Below the pieces are notes generated by a model that saw nothing but the letters and a program-made list of their open reading frames with translations, searched no databases and was not told the DNA's origin. Positions 17,185 through 27,828 of a stretch of DNA of 32,416 bases are shown here, one piece after another. This DNA comes from Hoeflea sp. BAL378 (GTDB taxonomy: Bacteria > Pseudomonadota > Alphaproteobacteria > Rhizobiales > Rhizobiaceae), in contig NZ_JRJG01000097.1 in the NCBI RefSeq assembly GCF_000759435.1, forward strand, positions 1 to 32,416, read 5' to 3'. The translations under genes were made by a program, and so were the position numbers. Each line of letters opens with the position of its first letter. Positions within the stretch are counted from its first letter, which is position 1.

Positions 17185-18655
17185 ATGTGCGGCCGAACTC
17201 TTCGATCGTGTCGGCGATGATGTCGATCCCGCCCGGGATCCTTGTGCTGTCGATCGAGGAATAGGCGATCCGGAAAAAGCGTCTGCCGTCCTCGGGGTTC
17301 TCGAAGAAGAAATGCCCGGGCTCGATCAGCACGCCGCGCTGCTTGAGCGCCTGCGCCAGGTCGCGCGCGTCGATCCCGTCCGGTGTCTGCATCCAGAAGC
17401 TCGAGCCGCCCGACACGTCCGATCCGGCGATGTGCAGCCCGCGCCGGTCGATCGCCTCCTGCATCACCTCGCGGCGGCGCCGGTAGGTCTGGCCCATGCG
17501 CGCCACCAGCGCGTCGAAATGGCCGAGCGACAGGAAATTCGCGACTGTCCGCTGCAGATGTCCGGGCGGGTGCCGGACGATGACCATGCGCAGCGCGCGC
17601 GCCTCGCGGATGAAGGTCTCGGAGCCCACCATGTAGCCAAGCCTCAATCCCGGAAATAGCGATTTCGAGAACGAGCCGACATAGATCACCCGGCCTTCCT
17701 CATCGAGCGATTTGAGCGCCGGCGCCGGCGGGTTGAGGAACGACATCTCGAATTCGTAGTCGTCCTCGACGATCAGGAAATCGTCGCGCGACGCCATTCT
17801 CAGCAACTCCTGCCGCCGCTCGAGCGGCATCGTCACGCTGGTCGGGCAATGATGGCTGGGCGTGGTGAACACCACGTCGGTCTCCGCCGGCAGCGCATCG
17901 AGCCGCATGCCAGCATGGTCGACCGGGACATTGACCACGTTGCAGCGCGCCAGGTTGAGCGCCACCCTCAGCCCCGGATAGCCGGGATTCTCCATCACCG
18001 CCGTGCGCCGCTGGTTGAGCAGCACCTGGGCCGCCAGCCACAGCGCGTTCTGCCCGCCCATGGTGATCAGGATCTGCTCGGGCTTGGCCTGGATGCCGCG
18101 CCGCGGTAGCGAGTTGAGCGCGATATACTTGACCAGTTCGGGGTCGTCGCGCTCGTAGCTGTCGGCGGTCACGGTCGCGAATTCGCGCTTGCCCAGCGCC
18201 TGCAGCGCGCATTGCCGCCAGTTGGAGTGATCGAAGATCCGCTCGTCCGCCTGGCCGTAGATGAAGGGATAGGGGTAGCTGCGCCAGTCCACCGGCTTTT
18301 CGACCAGGACTTGGCCCGAGAAGCGCTGGCCGATGGCGCGGTTCCAGTCGACCCGGTCGGCGATCACGCCCTTGGGCGCGTCGAACCGGCTGCGCTGCGG
18401 CGCGGTCGGCGAGACGTAATAGCCCGAGCGTCCCTTGGCGACGAGGTAGTCGTCCGACACCAGTTCGCTGTAGGCCAGCGTCACGGTGATGCGGCTGATC
18501 GCAAGATGAGCGGCCAGCTTGCGGCTCGACGGCAGCTTCGCCCCGGGAATAAAGCGCCCGGCGAGCACGCCCTCGCTGATCATCCTCTGGATCTTCTGCT
18601 GCAGTGTTCCCTCGAACTTCGGATCGAGGAAAAAGGTGTCTATCGGAATCGACAT
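17183..18655 (-). CDS. tauR: TauR, MocR/GntR-type transcriptional regulator of taurine genes
   Basis: A 490-residue MocR-type protein: a GntR winged helix (about 15-80, with LPSSRKLAAHLAISRITVTLAYSEL) fused to a fold-type I aminotransferase-like domain. The PLP-lysine site is K331 in GSFSKSLFPGLRLGY, and the pyridine-binding Asp is in IVEDDYEFEM. Such regulators sense an amino compound through PLP; TauR of Rhodobacter capsulatus activates taurine genes. It sits between xsc and tpa and is read with tpa on the minus strand, 115 bases behind it. CTGG boxes in the window are its likely targets. The ATG at 18655 gives the typical N terminus. The TauR name rests on context as well as family form; a related MocR regulator cannot be excluded from sequence alone. 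Confidence 0.9.
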   Translation of the reverse strand: MSIPIDTFFLDPKFEGTLQQKIQRMISEGVLAGRFIPGAKLPSSRKLAAHLAISRITVTLAYSELVSDDYLVAKGRSGYYVSPTAPQRSRFDAPKGVIADRVDWNRAIGQRFSGQVLVEKPVDWRSYPYPFIYGQADERIFDHSNWRQCALQALGKREFATVTADSYERDDPELVKYIALNSLPRRGIQAKPEQILITMGGQNALWLAAQVLLNQRRTAVMENPGYPGLRVALNLARCNVVNVPVDHAGMRLDALPAETDVVFTTPSHHCPTSVTMPLERRQELLRMASRDDFLIVEDDYEFEMSFLNPPAPALKSLDEEGRVIYVGSFSKSLFPGLRLGYMVGSETFIREARALRMVIVRHPPGHLQRTVANFLSLGHFDALVARMGQTYRRRREVMQEAIDRRGLHIAGSDVSGGSSFWMQTPDGIDARDLAQALKQRGVLIEPGHFFFENPEDGRRFFRIAYSSIDSTRIPGGIDIIADTIEEFGRT

Positions 18656-18671
18656 TCGATCGCCCAGCCGG

Positions 18672-18702
18672 TTTTCGCCAGCATATCGACAGACTTAGCC
18701 AG
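18672..18702 (-). promoter_or_regulatory. weak TauR-like direct repeat before tauR
   Basis: On the minus strand, CTGGCTAAGT (18702-18693) and CTGGCGAAAA (18681-18672) start 21 bases apart, shortly before the tauR start. They share the CTGGC core but not the TA seen at positions 8-9 of the other boxes. They could allow autoregulation; the evidence is weak. Confidence 0.28.
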
Positions 18703-18707
18703 GCGAA

Positions 18708-18736
18708 AGGGGCAGGCGGACGAATGCCCTGCCCCT
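18708..18736 (-). terminator. possible hairpin terminator or attenuator between tpa and tauR
   Basis: A nine-base-pair perfect stem (18708-18716 with 18728-18736) with an 11-base loop lies after the tpa stop. On the minus strand it is followed by only three T residues, so it may partly end the tpa transcript before tauR or simply stabilise it. Confidence 0.35.
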
Positions 18737-18770
18737 CCGGTGCGGGACCCTTCCAAGCCGGGTGGCCGGC

Positions 18771-20153
18771 CTATCCGAACACCTTCGTCAGCGCCTTGTC
18801 GACGCTGTCGGTGATCTGGTCGATGTCATTGGCGGTAGCTATCAGCGCCGGCGAGAAGCACAGCGTGTTGTTGAAGCCGGGCAGCGAGCGGTTGGTGGCG
18901 CCGATGATGACACCCTGGGCCATGCAGTCGGCCACCACAGCCTGCACCCTCTTTTCCTCGGCAGGCTCCCGCGACGTCCGGTCGCTCACCAGCTCCGCGC
19001 CGATGAACAGGCCCTTGCCGCGCACGTCGCCGATCACGGCGTGCTTGTCCTGCAGCGCGCGAAGATTGTCCATCATCCGCGCCCCCATCGCCTGCGTGTT
19101 CTCGATCAGCTTCTCGTCCTCGACGATGCGCATGTTCTCGAGCGCCGCCGCGGGACCGGCGGCGCAGCCGCCGAAGGTCGAGATGTCGCGGAAATAGGAC
19201 ATCGGGTCGGACGGATCGTCCTTGAACATCTCGAACACGGCTTCCGTGGTGACCGTGCAGGAGATCGCGGCATAGCCCGAGGCCACGCCCTTCGCCATGG
19301 TGACGAAGTCCGGCTTGACGCCGTAATGCTGGTAGCCGAACCAGGCCCCGGTACGGCCCACGCCGCAGACGACCTCGTCGATATGCAGAAGGATCTGGTA
19401 CTTGGAGCAGATCTCCTGCACCCGCTCCCAGTAGCCTGCGGGCGGGGTGATGACGCCGCCGCCGGCGGTGATCGGCTCAAGGCAGAGCCCGCCCACCGTG
19501 TCGGGACCCTCGCGCAGGATCACCTCCTCGATGGCGTTGGCCGCGGCCAGGCCGTAGCTTTCGGCGTCGGGGAACTGGCTGCGGTATTCCAGGCAATGCG
19601 GCACCATCACGAAGCCGGGCGCCAGCGGTCCGTACTGCTCAACCCGCTGCGGCTGCCCGCCGGCCGACAGCGCGGCAAGCGTCGTGCCGTGATAGTCGCG
19701 GTCGCGGTAGAGGATCTTGTATTTGCGGCCGCCATGGTGCCGGTGCGAGATCTGGCGGATCATCTTGAAGGCCTTCTCGTTGGCCTCCGATCCGGAATTC
19801 GAATAATAGACGCGGCTCATGCCGGGCATCTTCTCGATCAGCTTCTGGGCGAACAGCGCCCCGGGGATCGAGCCCGCGGAGTTGGCGAAATAGTTCATCT
19901 TGACCAGTTGGTCGCGCACCGCATTGGCGATGCTTTCGCGTCCGTAGCCGACATTGACCGTCCAGACGCCGCCCGAGACGCCGTCCAGGTGCTCCCTGCC
20001 TGTCGCGTCCCAGACCCGCATGCCGCGGCCCTCGACCATGATGCGCGGATCGATGGTCTCGAACGGCTTGTGCTGGATCAGGTGGTGCCAGACATGGGCC
20101 CGATCGGCCTCGATGACCGCCTGGATGTCGTTGGGCTGGATGGGCAGGTTCAT
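18771..20153 (-). CDS. tpa: taurine:pyruvate aminotransferase
   Basis: Tpa transfers the amino group of taurine to pyruvate, giving sulfoacetaldehyde and L-alanine. The protein has 460 residues and belongs to class III (omega) PLP aminotransferases. The PLP lysine is K288 (TMAKGVASGY), the pyridine-contacting Asp is in LLHIDEVVCGVGRTG, and the phosphate loop is YSNSGSEANEKAFKM. The ATG at 20153 is chosen because GGGAGGGA lies six bases upstream and the N terminus becomes MNLPIQPNDIQAVIEADRAH; an upstream start at 20225 would add 24 residues crossing the ribosome site. It is divergent from tauA and upstream of tauR on the same strand, with xsc beyond. This context fits taurine over other omega-amino substrates such as beta-alanine or GABA. 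Confidence 0.94.
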   Translation of the reverse strand: MNLPIQPNDIQAVIEADRAHVWHHLIQHKPFETIDPRIMVEGRGMRVWDATGREHLDGVSGGVWTVNVGYGRESIANAVRDQLVKMNYFANSAGSIPGALFAQKLIEKMPGMSRVYYSNSGSEANEKAFKMIRQISHRHHGGRKYKILYRDRDYHGTTLAALSAGGQPQRVEQYGPLAPGFVMVPHCLEYRSQFPDAESYGLAAANAIEEVILREGPDTVGGLCLEPITAGGGVITPPAGYWERVQEICSKYQILLHIDEVVCGVGRTGAWFGYQHYGVKPDFVTMAKGVASGYAAISCTVTTEAVFEMFKDDPSDPMSYFRDISTFGGCAAGPAAALENMRIVEDEKLIENTQAMGARMMDNLRALQDKHAVIGDVRGKGLFIGAELVSDRTSREPAEEKRVQAVVADCMAQGVIIGATNRSLPGFNNTLCFSPALIATANDIDQITDSVDKALTKVFG

Positions 20154-20499
20154 GAGCGGTCCCTCCCGGGAGAATGAGGATGAGCGGAGCCTTGGCGACT
20201 GAACCATCGCCGAAGTTCCTGGCAAGAGAATAGGGCCAGTGGATGCTTAGGCATATGGCCAGAAAATTAGCAAACGAAACCAACGGCCTGTGCACCTCAG
20301 ACAAAACTGGTACAATGCGGTTTGTCAATGTGGCGCTATGGGTTTGACGGCCAACTTGATCGACTTCAACGCCTTGGCGCGATATAAACATTTTAAAAAC
20401 TGCCAAGAAGACGGGAACAGTGCCGCAGACAGAAGTCTGTCCGGCGATATAGTGCAATCGAACGGCCCGCGCACCGCTGGCCCGGACAGGGAGCATGAC
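20154..20499. other. divergent tpa-tauA regulatory region
   Basis: This 346-base gap separates the divergent tpa and tauA genes and must hold both promoters. It is AT-richer than its surroundings, especially at 20381-20400. It contains the TauR-like direct repeat at 20230-20262, a further partial box CTGGTACAAT on the plus strand (20307-20316) with GTGGCGCTAT 23 bases on (20330-20339), and a small inverted repeat GACAGA/TCTGTC at 20428-20441 in the probable tauA leader. I could not choose convincing -35/-10 pairs. No gene is seen. Confidence 0.6.
20230..20262 (-). promoter_or_regulatory. TauR-like direct repeat in the tpa-tauA gap
   Basis: On the minus strand, CTGGCCATAT (20262-20253) and CTGGCCCTAT (20239-20230) form a direct repeat with nine of ten bases identical, 23 bases apart. 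It lies about 77-109 bases before tpa and on the other side of tauA. Both copies fit CTGGNNNTA, the pattern I recall for TauR boxes in Rhodobacter capsulatus (CTGGACYTAA). Confidence 0.55.
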
Positions 20500-21492
20500 A
20501 TGAGATCAGCATCAGGAATTTCCGCATTGTTGGCCGGCATCGCAATGGTGGCCACCGCATCGGCCGCCAAGGCCGAAGAAATCACCGTCGCCTACTTCCT
20601 CGAATGGCCGATGCCGTTCCAGTACGCCAAGGCCAAGGGCCTTTACGACGAGGCGCTCGGCATGAAGGTGAACTGGAAGTCGTTTGACGCCGGCACGGCC
20701 ATGTCCGCCGCCATGGCCTCCGGCGACGTCCAGATTTCCGTGAGCCAGGGCGTGCCGCCCTTCGTGGTCGCCACCTCCGCCGGCCAGGACCTGCAGGTTG
20801 CAGACATTGCCGTGGTCTACAACGACAACGACAACTGCGTGGTCAAGACGGATCTCGAGATCACCAAGGACAACGCCAAGGAGCTCGAGGGCAAGAAGGT
20901 CGCGGTTCCCGTCGGCACCGCGGCGCATTACGGCTTCCTCAAGCAGATGGAGCATTTCGGCGTCGATGTCTCGACCATGGAGATCGTCGATATGGCACCG
21001 CCGGACGGCGCGGCAGCCTTTGCCCAGGGCAGCCTCGACATGTTCTGCGGCTGGGGCGGTTCGCTGCGCCGCGCGCAGGAACACGGCAATGTGCTGCTGA
21101 CCGGCGCCGAGAAGGACGAGATCGGCATCTCCGTCTATGACGTCACCTCGGTCTCGGCTACCTTTGCCGCCGAGAATGCCGAGGTCCTCGCCAAGTTCCT
21201 CAAGGTCACCGCCGACATGAACGCCAAATGGCTGACGGATTCGGCGGAAATGCTGCCGGTCATCGCCCAGGACGCCGGCATGAGCGAGGCGGACGCCGCC
21301 GACACGTTGAAGGGCTTCCAGTTCCCCACCCTCGAGGAACAACTGTCCGAGAAATGGCTGGGCGGCGCCACGCCGGCCTTCCTCAAGGCCGTCGGTGACT
21401 TCTTCAAGGAACAGGGCAATATCCCTGAAGCCCGCGAGACCTATGACGGCGCCGTCAACACCGGCCCGCTCCAGGCTGCATCGCAGATGTAA
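20500..21492 (+). CDS. tauA: taurine ABC transporter substrate-binding protein
   Basis: TauA is the periplasmic binding protein of the taurine ABC importer. The protein has 330 residues. A clear Sec signal peptide (MRS, hydrophobic ALLAGIAMVATASA, cleavage after AKA at about 25) leads to the mature start EEITVAYFLEWPMPFQYAKA, typical of the TauA/NrtA/SsuA family. There is no lipobox. The ATG at 20500 is set by the signal peptide and by AGGGAG six bases upstream; in-frame starts from 20290 would place unrelated sequence before the signal. It is first in tauABC, divergent from tpa, and followed by an 11-base-pair hairpin before tauB. A related substrate such as another sulfonate is possible, but the tpa-xsc context favours taurine. 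Confidence 0.93.
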   Translation: MRSASGISALLAGIAMVATASAAKAEEITVAYFLEWPMPFQYAKAKGLYDEALGMKVNWKSFDAGTAMSAAMASGDVQISVSQGVPPFVVATSAGQDLQVADIAVVYNDNDNCVVKTDLEITKDNAKELEGKKVAVPVGTAAHYGFLKQMEHFGVDVSTMEIVDMAPPDGAAAFAQGSLDMFCGWGGSLRRAQEHGNVLLTGAEKDEIGISVYDVTSVSATFAAENAEVLAKFLKVTADMNAKWLTDSAEMLPVIAQDAGMSEADAADTLKGFQFPTLEEQLSEKWLGGATPAFLKAVGDFFKEQGNIPEARETYDGAVNTGPLQAASQM

Positions 21493-21508
21493 GCCAGCCC
21501 CCGATCAG

Positions 21509-21541
21509 CGCGCGGCCGGACGGATTTCGCCCGGCCGCGCG
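21509..21541 (+). other. perfect GC-rich hairpin between tauA and tauB
   Basis: Arms CGCGCGGCCGG (21509-21519) and CCGGCCGCGCG (21531-21541) pair perfectly over 11 bases around an 11-base loop. No T run follows, and a ribosome site and tauB come soon after. Such 3' structures after binding-protein genes usually protect the upstream mRNA and allow more binding protein than membrane parts to be made. That role is inferred here. Confidence 0.6.
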
Positions 21542-21576
21542 TCCGCGGCACACGTGTCCCAATGATTGGAGCAGCC

Positions 21577-22383
21577 ATGGGCAACCTGGTGATCGACGAC
21601 CTATCCATGCGTTTCGACCTGCCCAATGACGGCTCGGTCCAGGCGCTCAAGAACGTGTCGCTGGAGCTCGCCAAGGGCGAGCTGCTGGCGGTGCTGGGGC
21701 CTTCGGGCTGCGGCAAGACCACGCTCCTCAACATCGTCGCCGGATTTCTCGCGCCGACCGACGGCAAGGTCACGCTCAACGGCAAGACCGTCACCGGGCC
21801 TGGACCCGAGCGCGGCATGGTGTTCCAGCAGGGGGCGCTGTTCGAATGGATGAACGTGCGCCGCAACATCTCCTTCGGCCCCGACATGGCTGGCCGGCCG
21901 TCGTCCGAGACCGGGCCGGTCGTCGAGAACCTTCTGCGCACGGTGGGTCTTCAGGATTTCGGCGACAAGATGATCTACGAACTCTCGGGCGGCATGCAGC
22001 AGCGCGTGGCGCTGGCCCGCTGCCTGGCCAATGACCCCGACGTCATCCTGATGGACGAGCCGCTCGGCGCGCTCGACGCGCTGACGCGCGAGAAGATGCA
22101 GGGCCTGGTGCTCAAGCTGTGGAAGGAAACCGGCAAGACCATCATCCTCATCACCCATTCGGTCGAGGAGGCGCTGCTCTTGGGCGAACGGCTCCTGGTG
22201 ATGGCGCCGCGTCCGGGCCGGATCCACAAGGAATACCGTCTCCCCTTCGCCGAGATGGGCGTCGGCCGCGATCTGCGGTCGGTCAAGAAGGAGCGCGAAT
22301 TCGCCGAGCGCCGGGAGGAGATCCTCGGCATGATCTGGGACATGGAAGAGGAAATCATGGGTCGCCAGGAGGAGCCGGCGTGA
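21577..22383 (+). CDS. tauB: taurine ABC transporter ATP-binding protein
   Basis: TauB is the ATPase of the taurine importer. The protein has 268 residues. Walker A GPSGCGKT is at 41-48, the Q-loop at FQQGALFEW (from 83), the signature LSGGMQQR starts at 136, Walker B ILMDEP is at about 157-162, and the D-loop and H-loop (GALDALT, LITHSVEEA) follow. The tail after about 230 is Glu/Arg-rich. The ATG at 21577 is preferred, with GGAG five bases upstream, over one at 21562 that has no ribosome site. The end of the gene carries AGGAGG for tauC, and the last bases GTGA overlap the tauC start by four. The form (TauB/SsuB/NrtD group) and context give the name. Confidence 0.94.
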   Translation: MGNLVIDDLSMRFDLPNDGSVQALKNVSLELAKGELLAVLGPSGCGKTTLLNIVAGFLAPTDGKVTLNGKTVTGPGPERGMVFQQGALFEWMNVRRNISFGPDMAGRPSSETGPVVENLLRTVGLQDFGDKMIYELSGGMQQRVALARCLANDPDVILMDEPLGALDALTREKMQGLVLKLWKETGKTIILITHSVEEALLLGERLLVMAPRPGRIHKEYRLPFAEMGVGRDLRSVKKEREFAERREEILGMIWDMEEEIMGRQEEPA

Positions 22384-23648
22384 TCGTTCTCCTGCTTTAT
22401 GTCGCCATCTTCGCGTTGGCCTTTGTCGCCTACCGGTTCTGGGAGCGCAAAAGGCATCACCTCCATGATTTCGCCAGCCTCAAGACCGTCACCTTCGGCG
22501 ACGAGAGCGCGGTGTCGCCCAACCGCTTCGCCTCCGTCGTCTCCATCATCGCCCTGTTCGCCATCTGGGGCGCCTTCACCGGCTCTGCGATCACGCCGCT
22601 GCATGTGCCCGGCCCCTTCGTCGGCGACTCCAGCTTCGCCTACACCGCCCGCAACGCCGCGGGCGAGACCGACGAGGCCACCGTTTACATGCGGGTCTAC
22701 CGGGTGGGCGAGGACGTGCCGCTGCCGGAACTGCCGGCCGATCAGGCGGGCTTCGCCATGGACGACGCACTCAAGATTGGCGCCTGGCGCTCGGTTCTCG
22801 CCCGCCCCAATGAAAACGACACCGGCGGCGAGGAGGACGGCTACAGCGTGATCGCCATCGACGGCCAGCCGATCGCGCCGGGCGACACCCTCCGCTTCGC
22901 CGATGGAGAGATCACCATGACCTCCAAGGGCAGCCTGTCGATCAAGCCCGACAAGGGCTGGCAGATGGAGCCGATCTGGCTTCCCGCGCCCGAGGCCGTG
23001 GTGGCGCGCCTGGGCGAGATCGCGTCCGAAGGCTACAAGAACGTCTCGCTGTGGGAGCATCTGGGCTATTCGTTGGGCCGGGTCATCGGCGGCTTTGTTA
23101 TCGGCAGCATTCTCGGCATCCCGCTGGGCTACGCCATGGGCCTGTCCAACTGGTTCCGCGGCTGGTTCGACCCGATCGTCGAATTCATGCGCCCGGTGCC
23201 GCCGCTCGCGCTGATTCCGCTGATCATCATCTGGTTCGGCATCGGCGAGGAGGGCAAGATCATCCTTCTGTTCCTGGCGGCGCTGTGGATCATGACCATC
23301 GCCGCGCGCGCCGGCGTGTCGGGCGTGCGGATTTCCAAGGTGCATGCGGCCTATTCGCTGGGCGCCTCGAAATGGCAGATCCTCTGGCACGTGATCGTGC
23401 CCAACTCGCTGCCGGAGATCTTCACCGGCGCGCGTGTCGCCATGGGCGTCTGCTGGGGCACCGTGGTCGCCGCCGAACTGGTCGCCGCCGACCGGGGCCT
23501 GGGCATGATGATCGTCAACGCGTCCAAGTTCCAGCTCACCGACATCGTCATCCTCGGCATCATCCTGATCGGCATCATCGGCTACGGCATCGATATCCTG
23601 ATCCGCATGGCCGAGAAATGGCTGGTGCCCTGGAAGGGCCGCGGCTGA
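22380..23648 (+). CDS. tauC: taurine ABC transporter permease with N-terminal insertion
   Basis: TauC is the membrane part of the taurine importer. The protein has 422 residues, against about 275 for E. coli TauC. The permease core is from about 198 on: WLPAPEAVVARLGEIASEG, RPVPPLALIPLIIIWFG, and the ATPase-contact EAA loop at 323-345 (SLGASKWQILWHVIVPNSLP). Ahead of it are an extra N-terminal membrane helix (about 2-20) and a second (about 51-71), then a segment of about 115-120 residues (81-197) probably facing the periplasm, with FAYTARNAAGETDEATVYM suggestive of a beta-sandwich. The start is GTG at 22380 with AGGAGG seven bases upstream and overlaps the tauB stop (GTGA). The gene converges with gyrB. 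Confidence 0.9.
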   Translation: MIVLLLYVAIFALAFVAYRFWERKRHHLHDFASLKTVTFGDESAVSPNRFASVVSIIALFAIWGAFTGSAITPLHVPGPFVGDSSFAYTARNAAGETDEATVYMRVYRVGEDVPLPELPADQAGFAMDDALKIGAWRSVLARPNENDTGGEEDGYSVIAIDGQPIAPGDTLRFADGEITMTSKGSLSIKPDKGWQMEPIWLPAPEAVVARLGEIASEGYKNVSLWEHLGYSLGRVIGGFVIGSILGIPLGYAMGLSNWFRGWFDPIVEFMRPVPPLALIPLIIIWFGIGEEGKIILLFLAALWIMTIAARAGVSGVRISKVHAAYSLGASKWQILWHVIVPNSLPEIFTGARVAMGVCWGTVVAAELVAADRGLGMMIVNASKFQLTDIVILGIILIGIIGYGIDILIRMAEKWLVPWKGRG

Positions 23649-23672
23649 CGGCGATCATGCCGCAAGACAGAG

Positions 23673-23705
23673 AAACGCCGCCGCTCCGGTCCGGGGCGAC
23701 GGCGT
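23673..23705 (-). terminator. hairpin between convergent tauC and gyrB
   Basis: An almost perfect inverted repeat (23675-23705; one G-T pair and one mismatch) lies in the 80-base gap between the convergent genes. On the minus strand it is followed by TTTCTCT, a modest U-rich tail, so it most likely ends gyrB transcripts and may also stop tauC transcripts. Confidence 0.6.
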
Positions 23706-23728
23706 GTGTCGTTTGCGAATGAATCCGG

Positions 23729-26433
<2,705 letters not shown>

Positions 26434-27828
26434 ATGTCCGTCATCGCCCATCCCTTCGTGCCGCCGGCGCCGGTGCCGCGCACGACGCCACCCTCGCGCT
26501 TCGAGATCATCCGCACCGTCATGCGCAATCCGCTCGAGCTCTGGGGCGAGCCGTCCTTCCGGCTGGAATGGATGAAGACCAAGTTCTTCAACGAGCGCAC
26601 GCTGATCGCCAACCACCCCGGTCTGGTGCGCCACGTCCTGGTCGACAATGCGAAGAACTACCGCATGGCGACGATCCGGCAGCTCATTCTGAGGCCGATC
26701 CTGCGTGACGGCCTGCTCACCGCCGAGGGCGAGACCTGGCGGCGCTCGCGAAAGGCGATGGCGCCGGTGTTCACCCCGCGCCACGCCCAGGGCTTCGCCG
26801 CACAGATGCTGGAGCAGTCGCGCGCCTTCACCCCGCGCTACGAGGCCGCGGCCAGGACCGGCGCGGTCCGCGACATCGCCATCGACATGACCGAGCTCAC
26901 CTTCGACATTCTCGCCGCCACCCTGTTCTCGGGCCAGGTCGCCGGAACCGAGGCGGAATTCGCCGGCGACATCGAGAAGCTCTTGTCGACCATGGGCCGG
27001 GTGGATCCGATGGACCTGCTCAAGGCGCCGTCCTGGGTGCCGCGCATCCGCCGGATGTTCGGCAAGGGCGTGCTGGCCAAGTTCAGGAACATCGTCAAGC
27101 AGACCATGGCCGACCGCGAGCATCTGATGCGCACCGACCCGGACGCCGCGCCCGAGGATTTCCTCACCCTGCTGATCCGTCTCCAGGGCCCCGACGGGCT
27201 CACCATCGACGAGATCGAGGACAACATCATCACCTTCATCGGCGCCGGCCACGAGACCACGGCCCGCGCGCTCGGCTGGACGCTCTATTGCCTGGCGAAT
27301 TCGCCCACCGACCGGGCGATGGTGGAGGCCGAGATCGATGCGGTGCTTGCAAGAGAGCCCGATCCGGTCAAGTGGCTCGACCTGATGCCGTGGACGCGGG
27401 CGGCCTTCGAGGAGGCGATGCGGCTCTATCCGCCGGCGCCGTCGATCAACCGCGCTGCCATCGCGGACGACCGCTGGGACAACGGCAAGGGCGAGACCGT
27501 GACCATCGAGGCGGGCACCACGGTGCTGGTGATGCCCTGGACGCTGCACCGCCACACCAAGCTGTGGGACCGGCCAGGCGCCTTCATCCCCTCGCGCTTC
27601 CTGCCCGAGAACCGCGGCAGCATCGACCGCTTCCAGTATCTCCCCTTCGGCGTCGGGCCGCGCATCTGCATCGGCGCCACCTTCGCGCTGCAGGAGGCCG
27701 TGATCGCGCTCGGCGTGCTTCTCTCCGAATACCGGTTCGACTGCGTGGCCGAGACCAAGCCCTGGCCGGTGCAGAAGCTCACCACCCAGCCCGAAGGCGG
27801 CCTGCCGATGCGGGTGAGCCGCCGGTAG
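26434..27828 (+). CDS. cytochrome P450
   Basis: A haem-thiolate monooxygenase of 464 residues. The haem ligand is C412 in FGVGPRICIGATFALQEA, the K-helix ExxR is E327-R330 (EEAMRLYPPAP), and the oxygen-activating I-helix is GAGHETT (270-276). These forms resemble the fatty-acid or long-chain group (CYP4/CYP102-like core) more than the camphor-type bacterial P450s, but the substrate is not readable. It has no fused reductase and no signal anchor, so it needs separate ferredoxin and reductase partners, which are not nearby. The ATG at 26434 is chosen with AGGAAG upstream; an earlier in-frame start at 26299 would add 45 unrelated residues. It precedes a hydantoinase-like gene by 122 bases on the same strand. 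Confidence 0.94.
   Translation: MSVIAHPFVPPAPVPRTTPPSRFEIIRTVMRNPLELWGEPSFRLEWMKTKFFNERTLIANHPGLVRHVLVDNAKNYRMATIRQLILRPILRDGLLTAEGETWRRSRKAMAPVFTPRHAQGFAAQMLEQSRAFTPRYEAAARTGAVRDIAIDMTELTFDILAATLFSGQVAGTEAEFAGDIEKLLSTMGRVDPMDLLKAPSWVPRIRRMFGKGVLAKFRNIVKQTMADREHLMRTDPDAAPEDFLTLLIRLQGPDGLTIDEIEDNIITFIGAGHETTARALGWTLYCLANSPTDRAMVEAEIDAVLAREPDPVKWLDLMPWTRAAFEEAMRLYPPAPSINRAAIADDRWDNGKGETVTIEAGTTVLVMPWTLHRHTKLWDRPGAFIPSRFLPENRGSIDRFQYLPFGVGPRICIGATFALQEAVIALGVLLSEYRFDCVAETKPWPVQKLTTQPEGGLPMRVSRR

Noticed and set aside
22119-22379. Longer TauC starting inside tauB
   Set aside because: The added residues are a frame shadow of tauB with no membrane character. The GTG at 22380 has AGGAGG seven bases upstream and starts a clear membrane helix.
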